DNA of 64,000 nucleotides from Flavobacteriaceae bacterium LYZ1037 (GTDB lineage Bacteria; Bacteroidota; Bacteroidia; Flavobacteriales; Flavobacteriaceae): assembly GCA_003144015.1 (NCBI GenBank), contig QFWS01000003.1:310001-374000 (forward strand). Direction: 5' to 3'. The first letter of the stretch is position 1. Each line of letters opens with the position of its first letter. The position numbers and the translations under genes are program-made. A model generated the notes under the pieces. The model had not been told where the DNA came from, ran no database searches, and was given only the letters and a program-made list of their open reading frames with translations. Below are positions 9,601 to 17,900 of this stretch, piece by piece.

Positions 9601-9945
9601 AATGTCTATGGAGGTATTTATACAGTAGCCGTTAGAGATATTAAAAACGATTGTGGAATTGTAACCCAAGATGTTTCTATAATTGGATTCCCTAAATTCT
9701 TCACTCCTAATGCCGATGGATTTAACGACACCTGGAATGTCAAAGGAATTTCTGGTTTATTCCAACCTAATACAATGATTCGTATTTTTGATAGATATGG
9801 AAAATTGGTAAAACAACTAAATCCTCTAGGAACTGGCTGGGACGGTACTTTTAACGGTGAACCATTACCAACAGACGATTACTGGTTTTCTGCAACATTA
9901 CAAGATGGAAGAGAATTTAAAAGTCACTTTACTTTAAAACGTTAA
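6634..9945 (+). CDS. T9SS type B secreted protein with N-terminal propeller-like domain and four ~95-aa modules
   Basis: A secreted or cell-surface protein of 1,103 residues. A signal peptide (MKKLFAYILLFCTTLTYSQE) is followed by an N-terminal region of about 370 residues beginning NWYFGENAGIQF. That region is of the beta-propeller-like kind frequent at the head of flavobacterial T9SS type B proteins. After it come about four repeats of roughly 95 residues, each opening with a C-D-x-D-x-D-G-like turn and ending with a Gly-Cys-Phe or Ser-Cys strand. The protein ends with the gliding-motility-associated C-terminal domain (TIGR04131/CHU_C): FFTPNADGFNDTWNV, IRIFDRYGKLVKQL, GWDGTFNG, DYWF and a final HFTLKR. 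Residues about 603-1103 are nearly the same as the C-terminus of the next gene. Confidence 0.9.
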   Translation: MKKLFAYILLFCTTLTYSQEEASNWYFGENAGIQFSNDGSVNALNDGQLDTIEGCSSISDSNGDLLFYTDGIRVYNRQHSIMSNGFGLLGDPSSSQSAIVVPKPNDSDIYYIFTVGSNQSFTGLKYSEVDMTLDGGLGAITQKNINLLHQCSEKVSAVLKDCDSQAVWVISLSNPNGTSTSPLNTFHAFEVTTAGVNTTAITSTFNNLGITDSRGYLKLSPNGEKLACANVQPDGLFLFDFDKDSGIVSNNQRLLINSPYDEPYGIEFSPNSQLLYASSSNDNFSSTDHLPSSHFSALTQFNLTAANIIGSQVLIDQQNLYRSALQLGPNGKIYRSMAATYTQGHPFLSVINNPNEIGGACNYQNNAVDLGGRNSTQGLPPFISSFFVEKIDIINNTVTPLATNYLPLCLGENYRLMAEEIPGAIYSWTFNDIPLPNTDYFLDINQNGVYEVLIDLNTGGCDFLEGEATIEYFPIPVANLAPKIDVCDNNNDAIWQFDFSAQDVNVLDVQDTNHYSVRYFESQIDADLNQNEITGLYTNTSNPQEIFTRVDLIGSPSCHDTSSFFIEVFNTPTANIISPQEFCDDDTDGNVSNGQIDINLHEYDATVLDGQDASAYTITYHPTLIDAIDNTAELPEPYYNQTPFNETIFVRIENNFNTSCFDTTFFDITINPIPTPFNSSLLQCDEDGVNDGRTFFNLNEAHTELTGGVANLSTAFYFSLVDAENSNNPLDANNYNNTTNPQIVFAQVIDDTTGCFSIAQLTLEVSITQLLDYQAPPACDEMDSQDGLNSFNLNDFAADMQTLNGITFPITFYETYQDALLEQNELASTFNNTDPYNQTIYARAENNNACYGISEVYITVNVLPELEEDETVLYCLNTFPLTIPLEAGILNDSTTNYTYLWSNGETTETIHINAIGTYTVTATNIFGCSVSRNIVVEPSNTATFNDIIVVDATENNTITVLVSGEGEYEYALYDQDGLYATYQTSNIFYNVYGGIYTVAVRDIKNDCGIVTQDVSIIGFPKFFTPNADGFNDTWNVKGISGLFQPNTMIRIFDRYGKLVKQLNPLGTGWDGTFNGEPLPTDDYWFSATLQDGREFKSHFTLKR
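8441..9945 (+). repeat. 1.5-kb direct duplication, copy 1 (pairs with 11490-12994)
   Basis: This segment aligns with 11490-12994 at a constant offset of 3,049 nt, with no insertions or deletions. Positions 8602-9665 (1,064 nt) are identical at every base to 11651-12714. Differences are clustered: a few in 8478-8601, a divergent patch at 9666-9680, and three single changes after that. It encodes two ~95-aa modules, a PKD/SprB-like stretch and the T9SS sorting domain. Confidence 0.97.
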
Positions 9946-9952
9946 TTTATTT

Positions 9953-12900
9953 TTGAAACAGTATAAAGGCATATTAATCATATTACTTTTTGGCTTTAAT
10001 TTATCAGTTTTAGCACAAGAGCCAACAGATTGTGTCGATGCTGTTATAGTTTGTGGAAATTCTGAAATTAACTTAGATGTTAATGGCATAGGAATTCAAG
10101 AGTTGTTTGGCACAAACACATGTGGAAGTCAAGAAAATAATAGTTTATGGCTTCAAGTCACACTTGTAACCGACGGAACTTTAGGGTTTACACTTACCCC
10201 AGAAAGCACCTCCATATTTGAAGACTATGATTTTTTTGTTTTTGGGCCAAACCGACCTTGTAACAACATTGGTCAAGCAATAAGATGTTCTACTACAAAC
10301 CCTCAAGCTGCCAATCAAGGAAATAATCTAACTGGAATGAATGGGTCTGAAACAGATACTGCCGAAGGTCCTGGTCAATTTGGAAACAGTTTTGTAAAAT
10401 GGCTGAATGTTACTGCAGGAGATACTTATTTTATTGTTATTGATAGACCCGTGGGAAATAGTGCTTTTAGTTTAGAATGGACAGGAACAGCCCAATTTGC
10501 AAGCCCTCCTACAAATGAAACAGGCTCACCTGAAGCATTAAACATAGAAAGTTGTGATATGCTCTTACCTCTGGGAAATGGTCTTACTAATTTTGATTTG
10601 GAAGTAAATACGGCTCCCATTATCGGAACACAAACCAATGTAGACGTAACATATCATGTTAATGAGAATGATGCTAATTTAAACATCAATCCGTTAACAA
10701 GTCCATATACAAATGTAACCAATCCACAAACCGTTCATGCTAGGTTAACAGATACTGCAACAGGTTGTTTTGAAATCATCCCTTTTACTTTATCGGTGAC
10801 AAGTCCAGATTTTGCGCCACCAACTAACTTTGAAGTCTGTGATAATTATCAAGATGGTAATGCTACTAATGGTCAAACATTTTTTGACCTTTCATCAAAA
10901 AATAACGAAATATTAAATGGTCAAGACCCTGCAGATGTTATTATAAGCTATCATGCACTTCAAGTTGAAGCCGAAAATGACACAAACCCATTACCTAATG
11001 TTTATTATAATACTAGCTTAAATTCGCAACAAATTTTTGTTAGAATTGAAGATGCCAACGACAGTTTTTGTGCAAATATTACATCATTGGATTTAACCGT
11101 GTTACCAGTTCCAGATGCTTTTAATGCATCGCTTTTGAAATGTGATGAAGATGGCGTGAATGATGGAAGAACAACTTTTAATTTAAATGAAGCAAATACT
11201 GAACTAACAGGTGGTATAGCAAACTTATCGACAGCTTTTTATACCACTTTCACCGATGCAGTAAACAGTAATAACCCCATAAATGCAGGGAGCTTTATAA
11301 ATACAATCAATCCACAATTTATTTTCACACAAGTTATTGACGATACCACAGGGTGTTTTAAAATTGCTCAACTAACCATTGAGGTTTTTGACCTCCCAGT
11401 TGCTAATATTGTCAGTTCACAAATTTTTTGTGATGATGGTCTGGATGGCGACAATTCTAATGGACAAATGGACTTCTATTTACATGATTACGATGCAACC
11501 GTTCTAGATGGTCAAGATGCGTCTGCTTATACAATCACATATCATCCATCTCAAGTTGACGCTATTGATAATACTGCAGAACTTCCAGAACCATACTACA
11601 ATCAAACACCTTTTAATGAAACTATTTTTGTTAGAATTGAAAACAATTTAAATACCTCATGTTTCGACACAACATTTTTTGATATCACCATAAACCCTAT
11701 TCCAACACCTTTTAATTCCTCGCTTTTACAATGCGATGAAGATGGTGTAAACGATGGTAGAACATTTTTTAATCTAAATGAAGCTCATACAGAATTAACT
11801 GGTGGTGTAGCAAATCTTTCTACGGCTTTCTATTTCAGTTTAGTTGATGCTGAAAACAGTAACAATCCATTAGATGCCAATAATTATAACAACACTACCA
11901 ATCCTCAAATAGTTTTTGCTCAAGTTATTGATGATACTACTGGATGCTTTAGTATTGCACAACTTACTCTAGAAGTTAGCATCACTCAGCTTTTAGATTA
12001 TCAAGCACCCCCAGCTTGCGATGAAATGGACTCTCAAGATGGCTTAAACTCATTTAATTTAAACGACTTTGCTGCAGACATGCAAACTTTAAATGGAATT
12101 ACGTTTCCTATTACCTTTTACGAAACCTATCAAGATGCACTTTTAGAACAAAACGAATTAGCCTCTACATTTAACAACACAGATCCTTACAACCAAACTA
12201 TTTATGCTAGAGCAGAAAACAACAATGCTTGTTATGGTATTAGCGAGGTGTATATTACTGTAAATGTTTTGCCCGAACTTGAAGAAGACGAAACAGTTTT
12301 ATATTGTTTAAATACCTTTCCACTAACCATTCCTTTAGAAGCTGGAATTCTAAACGATTCTACTACTAATTACACCTATTTATGGTCTAATGGAGAAACA
12401 ACTGAAACCATTCATATAAATGCAATTGGCACGTATACTGTAACTGCTACTAATATCTTTGGATGTTCTGTTTCTAGAAATATTGTTGTTGAGCCATCAA
12501 ATACAGCCACTTTTAACGATATTATTGTAGTAGATGCTACAGAAAATAACACCATTACTGTTTTAGTCTCTGGTGAAGGTGAATATGAATACGCCCTTTA
12601 CGATCAAGATGGCTTATATGCTACATATCAAACAAGTAACATATTTTATAATGTCTATGGAGGTATTTATACAGTAGCCGTTAGAGATATTAAAAACGAT
12701 TGTGGAATTGTAACATATGATGTTAATGTGATTGGATTCCCTAAATTCTTCACTCCTAATGCCGATGGATTTAACGATACCTGGAATGTCAAAGGAATTT
12801 CTGGTTTATTCCAACCTAATACTATGATTCGTATTTTTGATAGATATGGAAAATTGGTAAAACAACTAAATCCTCTAGGAACTGGCTGGGACGGTACTTT

Positions 12901-12994
12901 TAACGGTGAACCATTACCAGCAGACGATTACTGGTTTTCTGCAACATTACAAGATGGAAGAGAATTTAAAAGTCACTTTACTTTAAAACGTTAA
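9953..12994 (+). CDS. T9SS type B secreted protein, six ~95-aa modules, C-terminal half duplicated from its neighbour
   Basis: A secreted protein of 1,013 residues. Translation seems to start at TTG 9953, since MKQYKGILIILLFGFNLSVL is a full signal peptide and there is no in-frame ATG before it. Residues about 25-180 form a globular N-terminal domain with DCVDAVIVCGNSEI and a DTYFIVIDRPVGN strand, resembling lectin-like or prepeptidase-type beta-sandwiches of such proteins. Six Cys-Asp-rich ~95-residue modules follow; the third and fifth are internal paralogues (LLKCDEDGVNDGRT and LLQCDEDGVNDGRT). The CHU_C type B sorting domain ends in HFTLKR. Only 7 nt separate it from the preceding gene. 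Confidence 0.9.
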   Translation: MKQYKGILIILLFGFNLSVLAQEPTDCVDAVIVCGNSEINLDVNGIGIQELFGTNTCGSQENNSLWLQVTLVTDGTLGFTLTPESTSIFEDYDFFVFGPNRPCNNIGQAIRCSTTNPQAANQGNNLTGMNGSETDTAEGPGQFGNSFVKWLNVTAGDTYFIVIDRPVGNSAFSLEWTGTAQFASPPTNETGSPEALNIESCDMLLPLGNGLTNFDLEVNTAPIIGTQTNVDVTYHVNENDANLNINPLTSPYTNVTNPQTVHARLTDTATGCFEIIPFTLSVTSPDFAPPTNFEVCDNYQDGNATNGQTFFDLSSKNNEILNGQDPADVIISYHALQVEAENDTNPLPNVYYNTSLNSQQIFVRIEDANDSFCANITSLDLTVLPVPDAFNASLLKCDEDGVNDGRTTFNLNEANTELTGGIANLSTAFYTTFTDAVNSNNPINAGSFINTINPQFIFTQVIDDTTGCFKIAQLTIEVFDLPVANIVSSQIFCDDGLDGDNSNGQMDFYLHDYDATVLDGQDASAYTITYHPSQVDAIDNTAELPEPYYNQTPFNETIFVRIENNLNTSCFDTTFFDITINPIPTPFNSSLLQCDEDGVNDGRTFFNLNEAHTELTGGVANLSTAFYFSLVDAENSNNPLDANNYNNTTNPQIVFAQVIDDTTGCFSIAQLTLEVSITQLLDYQAPPACDEMDSQDGLNSFNLNDFAADMQTLNGITFPITFYETYQDALLEQNELASTFNNTDPYNQTIYARAENNNACYGISEVYITVNVLPELEEDETVLYCLNTFPLTIPLEAGILNDSTTNYTYLWSNGETTETIHINAIGTYTVTATNIFGCSVSRNIVVEPSNTATFNDIIVVDATENNTITVLVSGEGEYEYALYDQDGLYATYQTSNIFYNVYGGIYTVAVRDIKNDCGIVTYDVNVIGFPKFFTPNADGFNDTWNVKGISGLFQPNTMIRIFDRYGKLVKQLNPLGTGWDGTFNGEPLPADDYWFSATLQDGREFKSHFTLKR
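11490..12994 (+). repeat. 1.5-kb direct duplication, copy 2 (pairs with 8441-9945)
   Basis: Second copy of the duplication. The identical core is 11651-12714. Both copies are in the same reading phase relative to their genes, so homologous recombination between them would delete 3,049 bp and leave one in-frame hybrid gene. Confidence 0.97.
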
Positions 12995-13034
12995 ACTTAA
13001 AAAGTTGTACATTTATTTCAATAAAACGAATTGA

Positions 13035-14873
13035 ATGTTTCGATTTTTTAAACATGTTTTTCTATTTAATTTACTTGCTTCTAGTTTTGCTTTTAGTCAA
13101 GAGATTACGTTGTTTCAACAATTTAATGGTCGATATGATTATTTAGCATTTGGTAACACTTTAAATAGGTTTGAAAATAATATTGAACGGGATTTTTGTG
13201 ACATTCTATCAGAATCTCAAGCCGAATTACTTATACCTGCGAATACTCAAATTATTGCAGCCTACCTCTACTGGGCTGGATCTGGTGAGGGGGATCCAGA
13301 AGTGAGTTTAAACAATCAAACAATTATTGCCGATGAAACATATCTTATTGAATTCGATGACCCAAATTACGGCGTCCTTCCATATTTTTCATCTTATACA
13401 GATATTACAAACTTAATAACAACCATTGGTAATGCAACCTATACGTTTTCTAATCTGGATATTTCAGAAACTTTAGAAAACAATGTTGGTTATTGTGCAA
13501 ATAGAACCAATTTTGCTGGCTGGTGTGTTTATGTAATATATGAAGATATCAACTTACCTTTAAACCAAGTAAATTTATTTCAAGGACTCGATATTATAAA
13601 CAGAAATGTTAGAGAGAAAACCATCATCTTAGATAATGTGAATGTTTTAGATAATGAAGGTGCTAAAATTGGTTTTCTTGCTTGGGAAGGAGATTCGCTT
13701 CTCAATTACGGAGAATCTCTTTTAATCAATAACAATATTATTTCAAATCCACCATTAAACCCCGCTAACAACGCATTTAATGGAACCAATACCTTTACAA
13801 ATAGTAGTGATTTTTACAATGGTGACATTGACGCCTATGATATTCAAAATAATATTACCATTGGTGACACTTCTGTAGAAATAAAATTAACCACTGGAGA
13901 TCTAGATATTAATGGTAATCTGCAAGCAGATTTAATTATTATTAATAACATTATTACAGTTTTAAACAGTCAGCTTCCAGATGCAACTGTTCAAATTAAT
14001 GCCATTGATCTCGAATGTTCTAACAGACAAATTATTATAGATTATACAGTATTCAATAACAATAGCACTGAATTCCTACCAGGAAATACACCTATAGCTT
14101 TTTATGCAGATAATGTATTGGTTGGTACAAGTCAAACAACAAATCAAATTGATATTGGTGGTTTTGAAATTGGACAAACTACTTTAACAATTCCCGATGA
14201 TCTTCCAAACGAAATATCAATAACAGTCGTTGTTGATGATATTGGAGATGGAACAGGAATTGTTACAGAATTAAATGAATTAAACAACCTGGCATCCCAA
14301 GACATTCAATTACTTGAAATTGAAATAATACCTCTTCTTCCGCTAACCAGCTGTGATGAAGGTTTTAATAAAGCCTATTTTGATTTAACAATACAGCTCG
14401 ATGCAATTAATACCAATGGAGAACCTACGACTTTTTATTTAACACTTGAAGATTTACAAAATGACTCTAACGAAATCTTAAACCCAAGTTATTTTCAAAA
14501 CACAACCGAACCTCAAAGCATCTATTTAAAAGTAGAAAACCATCCATGTTACGATACGTATTATTTCAATTTATTCGTAGAAAATTGTCCACCACAAATC
14601 CCTCAAGTTTTCACACCAAACAATGATGGTTATAACGATTGGTTTAACATCCAAGGATTATACGATATTTTCGAAAATCACCAATTACTAATATATAATA
14701 GGTATGGCACACTAATTTTTGAAGGCAATAATGACACCCCCTGGATGGGTAAAGCCAACAAAGGCTTGAATAATACCGGCAAAATATTACCTACAGGAAC
14801 TTATTTTTTTGTACTTTACTTGAACGATAACAATTACAAAACCCAAACAGGTTGGGTCTACCTAAATAGGTAA
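13035..14873 (+). CDS. T9SS type B secreted protein, 612 aa
   Basis: A signal peptide (MFRFFKHVFLFNLLASSFAFSQ) precedes a region of about 280 residues containing LYWAGSGEGDPEVSLNNQ and a cysteine pair in GYCANRTNFAGWCVYVIYED. That region is typical of DUF11/CARDB-containing gliding-motility-associated proteins. A CARDB-like beta-sandwich (LPDATVQINAIDLECSNRQI onward, about 315-430) follows, then one degenerate C-D-E-G module, then the type B sorting domain (VFTPNNDGYNDWFNI, IYNRYGTLIFEG, TGTYFFVLYL, WVYLNR). The ending WVYLNR differs from the HFxLKR ending of its five neighbours, so it belongs to a different lineage of sorting domains. Confidence 0.87.
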   Translation: MFRFFKHVFLFNLLASSFAFSQEITLFQQFNGRYDYLAFGNTLNRFENNIERDFCDILSESQAELLIPANTQIIAAYLYWAGSGEGDPEVSLNNQTIIADETYLIEFDDPNYGVLPYFSSYTDITNLITTIGNATYTFSNLDISETLENNVGYCANRTNFAGWCVYVIYEDINLPLNQVNLFQGLDIINRNVREKTIILDNVNVLDNEGAKIGFLAWEGDSLLNYGESLLINNNIISNPPLNPANNAFNGTNTFTNSSDFYNGDIDAYDIQNNITIGDTSVEIKLTTGDLDINGNLQADLIIINNIITVLNSQLPDATVQINAIDLECSNRQIIIDYTVFNNNSTEFLPGNTPIAFYADNVLVGTSQTTNQIDIGGFEIGQTTLTIPDDLPNEISITVVVDDIGDGTGIVTELNELNNLASQDIQLLEIEIIPLLPLTSCDEGFNKAYFDLTIQLDAINTNGEPTTFYLTLEDLQNDSNEILNPSYFQNTTEPQSIYLKVENHPCYDTYYFNLFVENCPPQIPQVFTPNNDGYNDWFNIQGLYDIFENHQLLIYNRYGTLIFEGNNDTPWMGKANKGLNNTGKILPTGTYFFVLYLNDNNYKTQTGWVYLNR

Positions 14874-14906
14874 AAAATGTTAAATTGTGCATTTTATCGT
14901 TATTTT

Positions 14907-14936
14907 TTGCGTTTTGTCTAATTTTTGATTACTTTG
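14907..14936 (+). promoter_or_regulatory. Probable Bacteroidota promoter for the 14979 gene
   Basis: TTG at 14907-14909, 19 nt, then TTACTTTG at 14929-14936, against the consensus TTG-N19-TAnnTTTG. One position of the -7 box deviates. The predicted start of transcription is about 14941, roughly 38 nt before the ATG at 14979. Confidence 0.55.
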
Positions 14937-14978
14937 CTCGCAGATTAATCCCAAAATCGCATTCTATTGAAAGTAAAT

Positions 14979-17900
14979 ATGAACTGGAAAACCTCGAAAT
15001 ATCCCATATGTAACTATTTTCTAGTTATTATATTTATAGTTTTTGTTCAAAACTCCTTTGCTCAGCAGATTACAATTAACGATAATGTACCATTAAACGA
15101 ACTGATTGAAACACACCTAATTCAAGGTTGTGTTGAAGTTACTAACATCCAATCCAACAGTAATGGATCTGTAAATCAAATAGCTAGTTATGGCTACTTT
15201 GAAAAAGCAAGTTCAAATTTCCCATTTGAAAATGGTATATTACTTTCAACAGGATCTGCTGTCGCAGCAGGAAACACAGTAAATGCTAATCCTTTAAATG
15301 AAGGTGAAACTACCTGGGGAACAGATGCCGACCTAGAAAATGCACTAGGAATAACAAATACTCTAAATGCAACTTCGATTGAATTTGATTTTATTTCAGT
15401 ATCTAATCAGGTGCAATTTAATTACATACTAGCTTCTGAAGAATATTATGCCAATTACCCTTGTGAGTATTCAGATGGATTTGCTTTTTTAATAAAGCCG
15501 ACTGGTTCTGCTGTTCCATACCAAAATGTGGCTTTGGTTCCAGGTACAAGTATTCCAGTAAATACAAATACTGTACACGAAGAAGTCGTTGGTTTCTGTC
15601 CTGCAGAAAACGAACAATATTTTGAAGGCCACAATCTTGGAGACACTAATTTTAATGGAAGAACTACGGTCTTATCAGCAACTGCTGCCATCCAACCAAA
15701 CGTACAATATCATATTAAATTAGTTATTGCAGACCAATCAGATGAAAATTTTGATTCGGCTGTATTTATTGAAGGAAATAGTTTTAATGCAACTGTAGAT
15801 TTAGGTCCAGACATTACTACTTGTTCAGATAATGTTCTTTTAAACGCAGACACTCAAAATACATTAGCAACTTACCAATGGTTTTTAGACGGACAGCTTC
15901 TAGGTGGCGAAAACTCTGAAACATTATCAGCTGTAACTACAGGTTCTTATACAGTAGTTATTAGTATTCCTATTAGTAATACAACATGTGTTATTGAGGA
16001 TGAAATAATAGTCACACTTAACTCAGAACAATCAGCAGGAGATATTGCTGATTATGAAATATGTGATGATGTTAGTAATGATGGTATTGAAACATTCGAT
16101 TTAAGTACAAAAGATTCTGAAGTTATTAGCGCTGTACCAGCTTCAAATTATAGTATTAGCTACCATTATAGTTTATCTGAAGCTCAAAACAATATCAACC
16201 CCATAACAACACCTATTCAAAATACGGCTAACCCACAATCAATTTTTGTTAGAATTGAAGATTTAGATAATGGCTGTATGGCTTTTGCAAACTTTAATTT
16301 GGTTGTAAATCCCTTACCCGTTATTACAGCCCCGCAACCTTTAGACGTGTGTGATGATACCACATCTGATGGTTTTACACAAATTGACTTAACGCAAATT
16401 AACGACGAAGTTACTAGTGGTAATCCCAACTTAATAGTAACATACCATTATTCACAAGCTGAAGCAGATGATGGAACAAACCCCATTCCTTCGCCTTATG
16501 TCAATACCAACCAAACAGAACAACTTTTTATTAGAGTTATAGATGCCACTACAGGTTGTATTAACACAACATTTATTGTAATAACGGTCTTAGACAACCC
16601 TAATATTAATACGGAAACACAAACTATTAATGCTTGTGAACAGGATGGTGATGGCCTTGAAACCTTTGACTTAACATCCATTGTAGACGATGTATTAGCT
16701 GGATTAACTGGTGTCTCTGTTACTTTCCATGTAACTTATGAGGATGCTCAAACAGGGGACAATCCAATTACAAACATTACAGATTTCGAAAACACGACGC
16801 CAAATGTCCAAACAGTATATATAAGAGTTATTGATGATTTAACTGGTTGTATAGCTATTACAGCAATAGAGTTACATGCTAATATTTTAGATTCTTCAAC
16901 TAATATTAGAGATTATAGTGTCTGTGATGATGCTTCTAATGATGGTATTGCTAATTTTAACTTAGAAAATATTGGTAATAATATTGTAAATAATCTGGAA
17001 AACACCATCATTACGTTTTACGAAACAGAAGACGATCAAACAAACGAAGTTAACCCAATAGATGTTACACAATTATACGAAGTCACTTCCAGTCCACATC
17101 CATTATTTATAACGATTGAAAGTACAGATTGCACTTATTTTTCTGAAATAAATTTAGTTATAGATCCTGCTACCATTATTCAACCATTAGAGCCAGTTGA
17201 TTATTGCGACACAGACGACGATGGTTTTACAACTATTGAATTAGCTACTTTTGATAGTTATGTAAGCACAGGTATTGCTAATCCTGTAGTAAGATATTTT
17301 CTAACTCAAGAAGATGCAGATGATATGCAAAACATCTTACCACCATTTTATACAAATATTAGCAATCCTCAAATAGTTTATGTAAGAGTAACAAACTCTG
17401 ATACTAACTGTTATGATGTATCTCCTCTAGAAATCAACGTCATTCCTGCTCCAACGGTTACACAACCTATAGATGTGGTTATATGCGACAACGATCAGGA
17501 TGCATTTTATATTATAGATTTAGATGCTAAAATCTCTGAGATAGTATCCAATACAACAAATTTAAACATCACATTTCATACGTCTGAAGATGATGCCAAT
17601 GCCGATTCAAATGCCATTCCTAATACTACAGCTTACAATGCAAATACACAAACGGTATATGTTAGAATAGAAAGCGATATTACAACCTGTTATGCATTAG
17701 TAGATTTTGAGATTACTGTAAATACGTTACCTATAATCTCTGAAATTTCAAATTTTAGAAATTGCGAAATTGACGGCAATCAAACTGCCGATTTCTATTT
17801 TGAAGATAAAGATGCAGAAATTTTAAATGGACAAGCAGGCAAACGTGTGTTGTATTTTGAAAATGCTAGTGATGCATTAAATAGAACTAATATTTTAGAT

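Noticed and set aside
8441-12994. Duplication as an insertion sequence or transposon
   Set aside because: No transposase, terminal inverted repeats or target-site duplication. The copies follow gene and domain borders.
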